Positions 46,034 through 56,200 of a DNA stretch of 64,000 bases are shown here, in pieces. The DNA comes from Leptospira hartskeerlii. Lineage in GTDB: Bacteria; Spirochaetota; Leptospiria; Leptospirales; Leptospiraceae. The notes below the pieces were generated by a model, which ran no database searches, was not told the origin of the DNA, and worked only from the letters and a program-made list of their open reading frames with translations. A program made the position numbers and the translations under genes. The stretch covers positions 238,823-302,822 of the forward strand of contig NZ_NPDL01000005.1 in the NCBI RefSeq assembly GCF_002811475.1, read 5' to 3'. Positions within the stretch are counted from its first letter, which is position 1, and each line of letters begins with the position of its first letter.

Positions 46034-46753
46034 ATGATGCTTTATATCGCCTTAGCACTCATTTTAGTAGGGATCCTCTGTTTTATTTATGTTTCCTTCC
46101 AACCAAACTCTAAAAAAGAGTTTAGCGCAAGTTCATTCCCAAAAGGAAATATAGCTCCAGCGAGAGAGAAAAAAATTTCTCAAGAATCATTAGCTTCTCT
46201 GAAAAAACAAGGACGCTCAGAAATCTATTCTCAAATGGATATTGCATTTGCAGAAGAGAGAAAGATCCGTCCTCTTTCTGAAAGACAGAGAATGGAATCG
46301 AGGGAGACGGAGTCAGAAGTTTCCGATCCAGAAGAATTCGGAACTGAGATCTGGGATGAAACAAAAAGGGGAGAAGTTTTAGAAATGGTAACAGAGCCCG
46401 AACGCGCCCAGCCTAGAATCCCTAAAGAAGAAGAATGGTCTATGGAAGGAGTATTGTTCTTAGATCTTTCAGGAAGATTACCTTATGAGGCATTACAAGA
46501 AAAGATTCGTCCTGAGACTCTGAAAGGTTTTAGAAGAATGGGAAAGGGAAGTATTAGAGAGATCCCGGGAGGGTTTACTTTCCAGGCTAGAAATTCAGAA
46601 TTTAGTTATAAATTGAATGAAGTGGAGAAGATCGTTTTTTACGATCAAGGTTTCGCATTACTTCCTTTAAAAAGAGAATACCCGACCCCGATCTTTTTGA
46701 CCAAGGACGGGGAGAAGTTCAAATCTTATCTGGAATATACCGCTAACGCTTGA
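46034..46753 (+). CDS. Single-anchor membrane protein, unknown
   Basis: This encodes 239 residues with one N-terminal helix (MLYIALALILVGILCFIYVSF). A charged linker follows (about 25-135), then a folded C-terminal part (MEGVLFLDLSGRLPYEALQEK, TFQARNSEFSYKLNEVEKIVFYDQGFALLP). This reads like a small beta domain of unknown type. It is divergent from the PpiD-like gene and convergent with the methyltransferase-like gene. No family recognised. Confidence 0.7.
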   Translation: MMLYIALALILVGILCFIYVSFQPNSKKEFSASSFPKGNIAPAREKKISQESLASLKKQGRSEIYSQMDIAFAEERKIRPLSERQRMESRETESEVSDPEEFGTEIWDETKRGEVLEMVTEPERAQPRIPKEEEWSMEGVLFLDLSGRLPYEALQEKIRPETLKGFRRMGKGSIREIPGGFTFQARNSEFSYKLNEVEKIVFYDQGFALLPLKREYPTPIFLTKDGEKFKSYLEYTANA

Positions 46754-46762
46754 AGATAAGAA

Positions 46763-46786
46763 GAAGGCAGGAAATTATCTGCCTTC
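46763..46786. terminator. Hairpin between convergent genes
   Basis: GAAGGCAG (46763-46770) and CTGCCTTC (46779-46786) form a perfect 8-bp stem around GAAATTAT. The loop contains the stop codon of the minus-strand gene. There is no strong T run on the + side and only a T-rich stretch on the - side, so termination strength is uncertain. Confidence 0.5.
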
Positions 46787-47533
46787 TACCACCAACCACT
46801 TGGTGGTTTTTACTATAACTCTAACGATTGTATAAAACGCAGCGCCAATTCCGAATGCCCAGATTTGAGGCTCGGTGATCACTGTCCAAGGTTCTCTCCA
46901 ATCTCCGAATCCTACCTTAAAACTTGCAGCATAGTCGAATACTACGAAGATCACTAAGATCCCGAATAAGCTTGGATATTCCCTTTTCAGAATATTTCTG
47001 AATGAGAAGCCGAGTTTAGGTTTTACATAACCTGAAAATTTAGGAATGAATGCAGGGATCTTATCCGCCCAGTTTAAATAATCCTGGCCGAATTTATCTC
47101 TTAAGAATTTTTCTTCCGCGAACATTATTCTTTCGTAATAGAATCCGAAAAATAAGGAAAATACTAAAAGTAAAGGAACGTCTCTGAAATACAGGACCGG
47201 TCCCAAATACATTAAGAAATTTCCTAAGTAAAGTGGATGGCGAACTAAGGAATAAATTCCCTCTTGGTTGACCACATCCGCTACTTGTTCTTTTGTATTT
47301 CTGCCGGAAGTGCGAGCGGGAGCGTAACCGATCACAAAACAACGAACCGCTAAGCCGAGTAAGCTAACTACAAAACAAGCACCCGCGTAGTATAAGTTGA
47401 TCTCGTAAGAATCTTCTAAAAATTCGAACTTGCTTAAGGAGTATAGACAAAGGAGAAGAATAAATCCAGGTATATAAGATCTCCAGCGAAATAGAAAATT
47501 CCCCTGCTGATCCAATTCTTCGATTAATGCCAT
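46775..47533 (-). CDS. Isoprenylcysteine methyltransferase-like (PEMT/ICMT) membrane protein
   Basis: This encodes 252 residues with about five to six membrane helices. The signature is YSLVRHPLYLGNFLMYLG, the His-Pro-x-Tyr-x-Gly motif, followed by ERIMFAEEKFLRDKFGQDYLNWADKIPAFIPKF, the conserved E-E-x-x-L...Y end of the isoprenylcysteine carboxyl methyltransferase / phospholipid methyltransferase superfamily. Such enzymes use S-adenosylmethionine at the membrane; bacterial members modify lipids or unknown substrates. AAGGA seven bases upstream supports the ATG. It is convergent with the protein at 46034. Confidence 0.86.
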   Translation of the reverse strand: MALIEELDQQGNFLFRWRSYIPGFILLLCLYSLSKFEFLEDSYEINLYYAGACFVVSLLGLAVRCFVIGYAPARTSGRNTKEQVADVVNQEGIYSLVRHPLYLGNFLMYLGPVLYFRDVPLLLVFSLFFGFYYERIMFAEEKFLRDKFGQDYLNWADKIPAFIPKFSGYVKPKLGFSFRNILKREYPSLFGILVIFVVFDYAASFKVGFGDWREPWTVITEPQIWAFGIGAAFYTIVRVIVKTTKWLVVEGR

Positions 47534-47617
47534 ACGAATTCCTTTTAAGGTTTATAGTATTATTAAGGAAGGAAACTTTTATACCCTCGGAGTGTCAACC
47601 ATTGATTCTTAAGTTGT

Positions 47618-48622
47618 TTAAGGAGAACGGAACCTGGTAGAAAAGTCTGCAAGATCCTTTTGTAGGATCCTCTCCAGGTTCCAAGGATCCAAGATCAATC
47701 TGTAGCTTAGGCCCTCTCTCTGGAAAACATAACTTCCTAACTTGGTCATTCCAACCGGAGAAACTAAATAACGGTCCGTGTTCGTCACTATTTCTATTTT
47801 AAAATTCCTGTCTTTAGGAACTGCAGTAAGTTCTTCCGACTTCTCCAAAAGAACTTCGTCTGCACTTAGTTTTTTGATCTCTTCCAGATAGTTTTCCACT
47901 TCTTCTGGATATGCGACGATCTGCCCGCCGGAAGTTTCTAAGATCCAATTCTCATCTTGTTTACTTAAACTAAAATTTATGGAGGAAAGTCCTGAAATTG
48001 CTATCTTCGAAACTTTTTCTCTGGAAGGGAAGGGAGGAATTAGAGATCTACTTAGGAAAAAATCCAGTTTGCCTCCACCTGTTACAGATTTTAGATTTTC
48101 TTTAACTAACCAGATTTGGTTTTTTTCATCCAGGATATAAGTTCCTTGTCCCTTTCTGACCGGTGCCCCTATTAGAATTTTTCCGAGAGAATTTCCGGAA
48201 ACGTCTTTAAGTTCGATGATTGGTTCATCTCCTCCTAATCCGAATTCTTCCTTAGAGACTGAATTGGATTCAGAGAGCAAAGTGAATTTACGTAAATGCA
48301 AACAGGTTTGGATCAATTCTTCGATCCTGGCAGAATCTCCGGGCAGTATTAGCCCCGAAGGTAACTCGGCTTTCCATCCATCCAAATTTCGATTGAGAAT
48401 ACTTTCTTGTCCTTTGCGGCCGCTGATAATCGTTTGTATCTCTTCTGATTTGGTTTTATAGAATGGCTCCGAATTTTGGTAGGTCTTTTTGAACCAATCC
48501 CAAGGATCTTTTACAATTAGAAGTAAAATAGCTAAAAGTATATTCGCAAAAAATAATAGGATTTGCGGATATTCTTTATATGTGCTGCGAAGAAGGTCTG
48601 AAAGCTTTGAAAAATCCATCAT
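47618..48622 (-). CDS. DUF4340-type protein of a GldAFG-like system
   Basis: About 334 residues from the ATG at 48622, chosen because AAGGAACGG precedes it and it overlaps the upstream stop as ATGA; an in-frame ATG 48 bp earlier lies inside the upstream gene. One N-terminal anchor (ILLFFANILLAILLLIV) is followed by a soluble beta-rich domain including ELKDVSGNSLGKILIGAP and GQGTYILDEKNQIWLV, typical of DUF4340. In other bacteria such proteins follow GldG-like genes. The four genes 47618-51941 form one minus-strand operon in the order ATPase, permease, GldG-like, DUF4340. Confidence 0.8.
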   Translation of the reverse strand: MMDFSKLSDLLRSTYKEYPQILLFFANILLAILLLIVKDPWDWFKKTYQNSEPFYKTKSEEIQTIISGRKGQESILNRNLDGWKAELPSGLILPGDSARIEELIQTCLHLRKFTLLSESNSVSKEEFGLGGDEPIIELKDVSGNSLGKILIGAPVRKGQGTYILDEKNQIWLVKENLKSVTGGGKLDFFLSRSLIPPFPSREKVSKIAISGLSSINFSLSKQDENWILETSGGQIVAYPEEVENYLEEIKKLSADEVLLEKSEELTAVPKDRNFKIEIVTNTDRYLVSPVGMTKLGSYVFQREGLSYRLILDPWNLERILQKDLADFSTRFRSP

Positions 48623-50283
48623 CCGTTCCTTCTTTTTAATCGGCGAAAAGCATAAAGAGCTAATAAACATGGAACCAAAAACAAATGAAATAAACTGATC
48701 GAAGTTTCTAAGAAGAATGGTAAAGGTTTTAGTTTTAAAACCGCAGACTGTTTGGAGCGAACTTCTAAAAGATCCGTTTCTCCTTTAAGTATATCGATCG
48801 CATTTAATAAAAAAGGAATATTCGAGTTTTTGAGTATTTCCGAAAATTCTGGAAATGCCAGAAGATCGGAGACTAAATAAGGGGATCCAAATACTAGGAT
48901 CCTACCAGTTTTCGGTGACTTGTTTTGAGATTGCAGATCCAGTGCTTTTTGTTTGGCGTCCGAGAAATAAGAAGTAAATTTTCCTTCCGCATAAACTCCT
49001 AGAATAAAAGGACCTCCATTTGCTTGGATTGGGGTGGAAAGGATTTGTTTTTCTCCTAAAGAAATCGGCTCCATTCTGGATTCTGCATCTTTTCCACTTT
49101 TTGCTAATATAGTAAACTGAACTTCTTTTTGTTTTTCGGGCAGAATGTTGAGACTGGAAGACCAAGGTATGAGAAGACTTTCCTGGTTTTTGGTAAACAA
49201 ACTGTGATTGTCTAAAGTTTTTGATTTTTGGTCCGGAACGATCCAGGGGGGATAAGGATATTTTCCTAAAACTCCGGGTTCTATTTCGATCACTGAGCCC
49301 ATTGGTAAGGAATGATCCGGTTCTAGGATAATATCATAATTAATTCGAATTCCGTAATGTTCTAAAAATCGGACCATCTCTTCCGAGTAAGGATTTCTTT
49401 GTGCGAGTCCAGCTCCAAGATCACCGGAAAGAAGTCCAAAACTTCCTCTTTCTGCGTTCGTTTTGAACTCCATTGTTTTGGATAGAAGGAGTAAACTTCC
49501 TCCTTCTATAATGAATTTGTCTAGCTTACGTTCTGTATTTTTAGAAAGAGTTCCTCCTCCGATCCAAAGTACCACTTCAGTTTCCGGGGGAAGATCTTCT
49601 GTTTCCAAATCTAATTCTAAAATCGGACCATATTCACCTCGAAGAACTCTTCTTGCGAAAATTTCTATTCTATCTTTAGGAGAACCTTGTTCTTGGATGG
49701 AAAGATTCCCTTGCGATTTTAATAGAACAATCCCCGAGTCTAAGTCCTGTCTTTGCATTTTGCGGATAGAATTTAAGATCTGGTATTCTAGATCTTCCGT
49801 GAAGAAAGCAAAAGATAAAACTTCTGTTTTATGGCCTATGGTTAGGACTATCCCCATAAATGCCTGCTTGACTGAAGCGGAATTTCTAGAAGTTTGTTGC
49901 AGTATCTGAGGTTCGAGTCCTAACTCCGCTGCCTTTCTTGCATCTTCTTCCGATGCAGAAGGATCATAAAATCGTAAGGAAACATTTTCTTTTCCGATCT
50001 TAGAGATTTCTTTTAAGAGCTCTTTGCTAAGTTCTGCTCTTGCCTTATATTCGCCTGGGATCTCTGAAGAATAAAAAGCGTCTATATACAGTGGATCATC
50101 TAGTTCTTTTAATACTTTTACAGTGCTTGAAGTAATTTGGAATCTTCCTGATCTGGAAAGATCCGCTTTGCATGGAATTGCGGAGAAGATCCCATTTAAA
50201 AGAATAAACAGTAATATTCCGTTTACGAGCCCAAACCAAGGAGATCTAGAGATTTCTAATAAGGGACGGAGTAATTCTCTCAT
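48619..50283 (-). CDS. GldG-like ABC-associated membrane protein
   Basis: This encodes 554 residues. An N-terminal helix (LVNGILLFILLNGIFSAI) and a C-terminal helix (FHLFLVPCLLALYAFRRL) flank a large extracytoplasmic region. That region begins with FQITSSTVKVLKELDDPLYI and FYSSEIPGEYKARAELSKELL, characteristic of the GldG / ABC-type uncharacterised transport domain. VVLWIGGGTLSKNTERKLDKFIIEGGSL-like sequence (split here) and late blocks also fit. In gliding bacteroidetes GldG works with GldA and GldF; homologous sets also occur in non-gliding bacteria. It overlaps the permease gene by 4 bp and the DUF4340 gene by 4 bp. Confidence 0.82.
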   Translation of the reverse strand: MRELLRPLLEISRSPWFGLVNGILLFILLNGIFSAIPCKADLSRSGRFQITSSTVKVLKELDDPLYIDAFYSSEIPGEYKARAELSKELLKEISKIGKENVSLRFYDPSASEEDARKAAELGLEPQILQQTSRNSASVKQAFMGIVLTIGHKTEVLSFAFFTEDLEYQILNSIRKMQRQDLDSGIVLLKSQGNLSIQEQGSPKDRIEIFARRVLRGEYGPILELDLETEDLPPETEVVLWIGGGTLSKNTERKLDKFIIEGGSLLLLSKTMEFKTNAERGSFGLLSGDLGAGLAQRNPYSEEMVRFLEHYGIRINYDIILEPDHSLPMGSVIEIEPGVLGKYPYPPWIVPDQKSKTLDNHSLFTKNQESLLIPWSSSLNILPEKQKEVQFTILAKSGKDAESRMEPISLGEKQILSTPIQANGGPFILGVYAEGKFTSYFSDAKQKALDLQSQNKSPKTGRILVFGSPYLVSDLLAFPEFSEILKNSNIPFLLNAIDILKGETDLLEVRSKQSAVLKLKPLPFFLETSISLFHLFLVPCLLALYAFRRLKRRNG

Positions 50284-51026
50284 GGATAATTTCTCCTAAG
50301 AAAAAAAAAGTTCCCTGCTAGATTTGCCGAGATAAAACTAAAAAAGTAAAGAGTATCCGAAAGATCCATAATCCCCAAACGAAAGGATTCAAAATGAGAA
50401 GATAGTGCGAATAAATACGCAAATGCAGAAGGTCCTCCTCCGAAAAATTTCAGAACAGGTTGGGTTCCTAACAGAAAAAAGAAAAGGCAAACAAGGACTG
50501 TGAGAATATAAGAACTGATCTGATCTCGTCCGAAAGAAGAAAGAAAGATCCCAAGACTGATATAAGCTCCTCCGAGCAATAAGCAGCCGACGTATCCAAC
50601 AAATACGATCCCTAAATCTAAATCTCCGAATGCCCAGATAAAAAACGGGATACTAATGCTTAAACAAACAGTGAATCCTAAAAATGCCCAGGCAGCCAAA
50701 AACTTTGCACCGACGATTTCCCATTTTGAGATTGGTAAAGTGAATAAGATCTCCAAACTTCCTGATCTTTTTTCTTCGGACCAAAGTCTCATAGTGATCG
50801 CAGGAACAAATACGACGAATAGTAAGGGAGTCCATACGAAGTATTCTTCCATTCCGGCAACTTTTCTGTCCCAGAAAGAACCTTCTCCTAGACCGTAAAA
50901 GAATAAGAAGGAAGATAGAAATAAGTATAAAATTGAGAATACATAGCCTATTGGAGTATTAAAATAACTGGCCCATTCTTTTTTAAAAACGGCAACAAGT
51001 CCCGGAGGCAAATTCGGAAGTTTCAT
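50280..51026 (-). CDS. ABC-2 type permease, GldF-like
   Basis: This encodes 248 residues with about six membrane helices. It begins VAVFKKEWASYFNTPIGYVF, the common N-terminus of GldF/ABC-2 permeases (KKEWxxYFxxPIGYVF), followed by FYGLGEGSFWDRKV and LLFVVFVPAITMRLWSEEKRSGSLEILFT-type motifs, here split. The latter contains the MRLWSEEKRSGS pattern conserved in this permease group. It pairs with the ATPase 3 bp upstream and the GldG-like protein downstream (4-bp overlap). Exported substrate unknown. Confidence 0.88.
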   Translation of the reverse strand: MKLPNLPPGLVAVFKKEWASYFNTPIGYVFSILYLFLSSFLFFYGLGEGSFWDRKVAGMEEYFVWTPLLFVVFVPAITMRLWSEEKRSGSLEILFTLPISKWEIVGAKFLAAWAFLGFTVCLSISIPFFIWAFGDLDLGIVFVGYVGCLLLGGAYISLGIFLSSFGRDQISSYILTVLVCLFFFLLGTQPVLKFFGGGPSAFAYLFALSSHFESFRLGIMDLSDTLYFFSFISANLAGNFFFLRRNYP

Positions 51027-51029
51027 ATC

Positions 51030-51941
51030 TTAATCGGATACCAGGTCCTGAAAGACTGATTCTAAGGACTTTTGAGAAATCTTATATTCTGAAATCGGAA
51101 AAGACTCTTTTCGAATGATCTCAAATATTTCTTCCGGCTTGAGGGAAGAAGATTCCAATCTGAATTTTGTATATTCACCTTCTTTTTCTGCGGAAAGGAT
51201 CTGAACGTTCTTACCTTCTAAAACTTTTTTCAAAATTTCTTTGTCCGCTTTGGCTATTAGAAGAACTGAATCAGATCTTTTGAATTCCGAAACCGGAAGA
51301 TCCGCAACTAGGTTCCCTTTATGTAGAACCAGGGCATGGTCGCAGGTTTCTTCCACTTCTGAAAGTATATGAGTGGATAATAATACTATTTTATTTTTTC
51401 CTAAATTTCGCAGTACTTCTCTGAAATGAGAAATTTGGATCGGATCTAAACCTGAACTAGGCTCATCTAAAACAACCCAATCCGGATCATGAAGTAATGC
51501 TCCTGCTAAAGCCAATCTCTGTCTTGTGCCTTTGGATAAGATACCAGCTAAAGAAAAAGTTTGGGATCTTAGATCACAAATTTCTAATACTTCTCTTTTT
51601 CTTTTTTTGAAGAAGGAGGAATCCATTCCTCTTGCATTTCCGATGAAATCCAAATATTCTCCCACAGTCATATCCGGATAGATTGCGGAAGATTCCGGAA
51701 GATAACCCAATCTTCGTTTTATCTTTTGAGGATCTTTTTCTAAAGAGACTCCGTCTAGAAGAACGGAACCCTTATCTGGTTGTATAAATCCGGTAAGTAT
51801 TCTAAGCGCGGTTGTTTTACCTGCACCGTTAGGTCCAAGTAAACCTGTGATCTTGTTTTTAGGAATGGTGAAATTTAGATTGGAAATCGCGACCTTCCCA
51901 AAATAGGATTTAGAAAGATCGGATACCTGAAGAGAGGCCAC
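51030..51941 (-). CDS. ABC transporter ATPase, GldA-like
   Basis: This encodes 303 residues. Walker A is LLGPNGAGKTTALRIL; the Q-loop lies in RRLGYLPESSAIYPDM, the signature helix is LSKGTRQRLALAGALLHDP (with LSKGTRQR instead of LSGGQ), Walker B is WVVLDEPSSGLDP, and the switch His is in LLSTHILSEVEE. A C-terminal extension of about 90 residues resembles the accessory domain of GldA/NatA-type ATPases. It heads the four-gene operon. Function as export ATPase is clear; the substrate is not. Confidence 0.92.
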   Translation of the reverse strand: MASLQVSDLSKSYFGKVAISNLNFTIPKNKITGLLGPNGAGKTTALRILTGFIQPDKGSVLLDGVSLEKDPQKIKRRLGYLPESSAIYPDMTVGEYLDFIGNARGMDSSFFKKRKREVLEICDLRSQTFSLAGILSKGTRQRLALAGALLHDPDWVVLDEPSSGLDPIQISHFREVLRNLGKNKIVLLSTHILSEVEETCDHALVLHKGNLVADLPVSEFKRSDSVLLIAKADKEILKKVLEGKNVQILSAEKEGEYTKFRLESSSLKPEEIFEIIRKESFPISEYKISQKSLESVFQDLVSD

Positions 51942-51993
51942 GAAAGTTATTCTTTCGGGCCTTAAGACCTATGCAACTTTTTTTCCCGGGAAA

Positions 51994-52296
51994 TTATGCC
52001 TTGATGCGGAGCATTGTATCCACTTTGAACTTACGAAGCACATCCATTAGAGTAGGTTGAAGATTCACTACCTCTAATTTTACTCCGAAATGATCCAAAA
52101 GGTTTCTAAGAGTGAGTAGCTTTGCAACGCCGCTAGAAGTAATTTTTTTGGTTGGTGTCATGTCCAAAGTAAGGTTTTGGATATGCGCCCTGGATGCCTG
52201 TTCCGAAATCTCATCGAAAACTTTTTCGTATCCGTCCAGAAGTTGATTTTCGAAACGAACGATTCCGTGTTTATTTTGTATCGTTAATTTGGCCAT
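51994..52296 (-). CDS. STAS-domain anti-sigma-factor antagonist
   Basis: This encodes 100 residues with the SpoIIAA-like STAS fold: LTIQNKHGIVRFENQLLDGY, HIQNLTLDMTPTKKITSSGVAKLLTLRNLL and GVKLEVVNLQPTLMDVLRKF. The Ser that would be phosphorylated by an RsbW-type kinase lies in ITSSGVAKL. It is a single-domain soluble switch protein. It stands alone between the GldA-like operon and a methyltransferase gene, 52 bp behind the former. The RsbW-like protein at 39853 is a possible but unproven partner. Confidence 0.88.
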   Translation of the reverse strand: MAKLTIQNKHGIVRFENQLLDGYEKVFDEISEQASRAHIQNLTLDMTPTKKITSSGVAKLLTLRNLLDHFGVKLEVVNLQPTLMDVLRKFKVDTMLRIKA

Positions 52297-52392
52297 AAGG
52301 TACAGCTTGTTTGTTGAAATAGACGCCTAAAACTAGCGCATCCCAACAATAAAATGCAGAGGAAGTAAGCGCCTACTATCCAAACAAGCAGC

Positions 52393-53214
52393 TTAAATTT
52401 TTAAGCACATAAAATTCCAATAATTGGCCTTTGGAAAAATTTCCCATGCCTCATAATCCGAGCCAATTCCTAAAATTTCGAGGCCTGAATTTTGTAGTAA
52501 CTTCGACCACGTTTCAAGCGGATAAGCTCTATGAAAATGTTCTTCCACCTCAGAAATACCGTTCAGAGAAAATTCTAAACTGGTCTTTAAAATGGAAGTT
52601 TTCGGATCAAATTCGTTCTTCCAGACAAGTTTTGTCTTCCCATGGGTCTCTTTCAGGACCTTATCCTGAAAATTTTTTCGAAAATTTTCAGCGGTGCTCA
52701 CATCGAAAAAGAAGACTCCTTTCTTCTCCAAGACACCCGAAACTTGGGCAAATACCCGAGAGAGATCTTCTTCTCTTTGAAAATAATTTAAGGTGTCATG
52801 GACTGAAAAAACAAGGTCAAAGGATTTGTTCATAGGGGGGAAGGAGAGAAGGTCCCCTAATTTCCGGATCCCTCTAATTGCTTGAGAATCGGCGATTTGG
52901 AGCATTTCAGGAGAATTGTCGATTCCCCAAAGCTCTGTAGAAGATGGTAGAAATTTCCAAATTTTGCAGGTGCCGCAGCCAAGATCCAAAGCAATTTTGG
53001 GATGGTTTTTTTGGGTTCCAATCTGGTAAGATTCCAAAATCATCTTAGCCCAGTCCAGATAAGGTGCCCGTTTCATGACCCCGTCATAAATGCCTGCAAA
53101 TGCGCTATACGGCCTTTTTTTGGGGATTGGAGAAATAATTCTTGATTTATTCCCCTGCTCGCGAGTATTCCTATCCATTTGATGCGACATAATTCTTTGA
53201 AGAGTTTTCTTCAT
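52393..53214 (-). CDS. Class I SAM-dependent methyltransferase
   Basis: This encodes 273 residues. After about 35 polar residues comes YSAFAGIYDGVMKRAPYLDWA, then the SAM motif IALDLGCGTCKIWKFL, the acidic loop LWGIDNSPEMLQIAD and FDLVFSVHDTLNYF. This resembles ubiE/BioC-like small-molecule methyltransferases but does not identify a substrate. Alternative starts at M9 and M13 are possible, as the first residues are not conserved-looking. It is divergent from the coiled-coil gene by 23 bp. Confidence 0.85.
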   Translation of the reverse strand: MKKTLQRIMSHQMDRNTREQGNKSRIISPIPKKRPYSAFAGIYDGVMKRAPYLDWAKMILESYQIGTQKNHPKIALDLGCGTCKIWKFLPSSTELWGIDNSPEMLQIADSQAIRGIRKLGDLLSFPPMNKSFDLVFSVHDTLNYFQREEDLSRVFAQVSGVLEKKGVFFFDVSTAENFRKNFQDKVLKETHGKTKLVWKNEFDPKTSILKTSLEFSLNGISEVEEHFHRAYPLETWSKLLQNSGLEILGIGSDYEAWEIFPKANYWNFMCLKI

Positions 53215-53237
53215 CGAATCTTCGTGAAACTCTAAGT

Positions 53238-56200
53238 ATGGGCCTAGAACTTCTTTTACCTTTTTTAGCCAGTGTAGGCATTACTATCCTTCTTCGCAGG
53301 ATGGACAAGTCGAATTATAAGCTCAGCCAGATCAAAAGATATACTGGCAAACTCCAGGAAGAATTACAAGAGATTGCCCTGGAAAAAATCCAATCCGTAA
53401 AAGATTCCGGAATAGAACTGGAGATCAGTTTAAAACAGACCAGAAAACTTTCGGAAGAGGTAAAAGGTCTCAACGAAGAATCCAGGCAGTTATTGGAGAC
53501 AATTCGTTCCAATCGGGATTTTTTAAACGCAGTTACATTAGATCTAAAAGAAGTAGTTCATCTTTCTTCCGATATTCGCCAAGAGTCACAGTCCATCCAA
53601 GACGGATTACAAAGATTGGAATTGGGCAAAAAAGAAGTACATGGGATCGGAAATCGTATCCAAGAACTTCGCTCCGAAGCAGAAGTCCTACTCGAAGCAT
53701 TCCAAGAAAAATTGAATTTCCGATCTGACGATATTCTACAATCTCTCGCTTCTAAAATTGTGGAGTTAGAAGGATTATTAGAAGTTAAAGCGGATCGTAT
53801 CGAATCCGGTTTGGAAGAATTGGGAGAAGCTTTCCGCCAAAGATTAGAGGCTCAAACCAAGTCATTATATCATGAAACCGTTGGCAAAGTAGATAACGCT
53901 CGCGAGGAAGTTCAGTCTCTTCTTGAATCAGTAAAAGTAAAAGAAGAAGATATAGATGCAAGAACAGATCGTATGCAGACAGCATTCTTATCTGTATCCG
54001 AAAAGATAGATCGTTTAGAAACTAGAGTGGATGAGAAGGCGGAACTTGCGGATCGTAAGTTAGAGGAAACATTCTCCCATAATGAATCAGTCATTCGCCA
54101 AAAATACGATCAAGTATTAGAACAAGTTGTTCACTCTAAAGAAGCATTTCTAAACGGAGTTCGTATAGAGATCGAGGCAATTCGTAAAGAAATAGAAGGA
54201 ATGAGCCTGGAAACTCTGACTAGACGCGACGAAATCTTAAACGAGACCAGACGCCAAGCAGAAGGAATCAACGACTCAATCAATATCTTCCAAGAAAAAT
54301 ATTTGGAAGCGGAGAACAAATTACTCAAGCAAGCAGATTCCCGTAAAGCGGACCTGATGCGTCAGATAGATTCTTTCGAAGACGAATTCAATCGTATTTC
54401 CAGCAGTTTAAGAATAGAAGCGGAAGATCTGAGAAAGGAAATCCTTTCCGGACTGAAAGAATTCCATTCCGCATTAGAATCTTCCCGTTCAGAAGAAGAA
54501 AGAAAATCCAAACTTAGGCTGGACCAAGTTAGAGAATCTTTGGAAGAAGAACTAAGAGTTCTTCAAACTTCCCAGGCGGAAAAATTCCGTGCGGACTGGG
54601 AAACTATTAAAGAAAACGTGAAGGAATATTCTTCTCAAATCTCTACTCGAATGAAAGAGATCGAGGCTTCCGTAAAAGATTTGAAAGGTTCCTTAGAAGA
54701 AGAAGTTGGTGCATTACATGCTTCTCATTCGGATCGTTTTCGTTCTGAATGGGATTCTATTCGAGAGAATGTAAAAATTTTCGACGTCCAGGTTTCTACC
54801 CGGATGAAAGAAATGGATTCTTATGTAAAAGATATCCGAGAAGCATTGGAAGGAACTGCCGGAGATATTCTTGCCGAAGCAGAATCCAAAGTAAGCGAGA
54901 TCGGTCTTTCTATCGAAGATGAGTTCCGCAAAATGGACAGAAGATTCGAACACTTCTCTCGTTCCTGGGAAGAAGATGTACAATCGCAGAAAAATCATAC
55001 CATGGATGCGATCCGTGGATTGGAAGAAAGACTGGGACAGATCCACTTTAAAGGTGCGGAATACCTGGAAGAATTTTCCAAATCTTATGCCGAGCAAAAG
55101 GACAAGATCGAAGAGTTCGTATCTAAATATAAGGCGAACTTCCACAAAGAGGGAGAAGAGGTCAGAGGGGAGCTTGTTTCTCGTTTTAAAGATCTGAAAG
55201 CAGAAGCAATCACCAGTGTGGAAAACGTAAAAGTTGAATATTCCGCAGCGGGAGAAAGATTCGAAAACCTTCTGCGTAAGAACGAAAAACTTTTAGAAAT
55301 GCAAGCGGAGAAGATCCGTACTTCTACCGAATCTCAGTTGGAAAAGGCAGGAGAACAAGCGCGAGTTGTTCTAGACAAACTGAAAGAATCCGGCCAAGAT
55401 TTCTTCGAAAGACAGGAAGAAAAAATCGATCGTCTGAACGATACGATCGATTCCAAGATCAACAGACAATTGTCCGCTCTGTTAGATAAAGGCCAGATCC
55501 AATTAAGCCAATTGGAAGAAAGGATCGCAAAACATTTAGCGGACGTAAAATTACATCTGGAAGAAGCTTTAGATTCAGGGATCAAAGAAAGCGAAGGCCA
55601 GATGAAGGAATTCCAGAATCAGGTAAAATATTTACTGAAAGAAACCGAAGAATCTTCGGAAGAATTCCTAAAAACAGGAAGAGAAGAATTCCAGAAGGCA
55701 CAAAAAGAATATCGTGTTCTTCAGATCGATCTTCGCAAAGATCTAGAAGAGATCCAAGATGCAAAACGTTCCCTCTTCTCCGAATTGGAAGAAGAAGCCG
55801 AGAAATTACGTTCTTCCGTAGACGAGATCTCCGAAAGGATCCTAGATGCGGAAAAACGTTCTGCACTCTTCTTAGATGTAAAGGAAATTATAGAACGTTC
55901 CGAAGAGTTTGTCTCCGAGATGAAAGAGGCTCTGGAAGATGCAAATCATACGGAAAAAACGTATGAGGATCTGGACCAAAACTTAGTTCGGATCAAAAAA
56001 GTACAAGAAGATCTAGAAACCCGTATTTCTCAAGCTGAAGAGAGAAGTTCGGAAATTCTTTCCATAGAAGAGAAAGCAGAAGTCTTAAAAGAAGAATTCG
56101 AAAGGATCATGGAAGAATCTTCTCAGTGGAATGATACTCATCGCAAGTTGGTCGAGGCAGGAGAGAGGGCATTCGAAATGGAATCCCGCTTCTTGGATCT

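Noticed and set aside
49905..49925. GGTTCGAGTCCTAACT, reminiscent of a tRNA T-loop
   Set aside because: It lies inside the GldG-like coding sequence and no cloverleaf can be folded around it.
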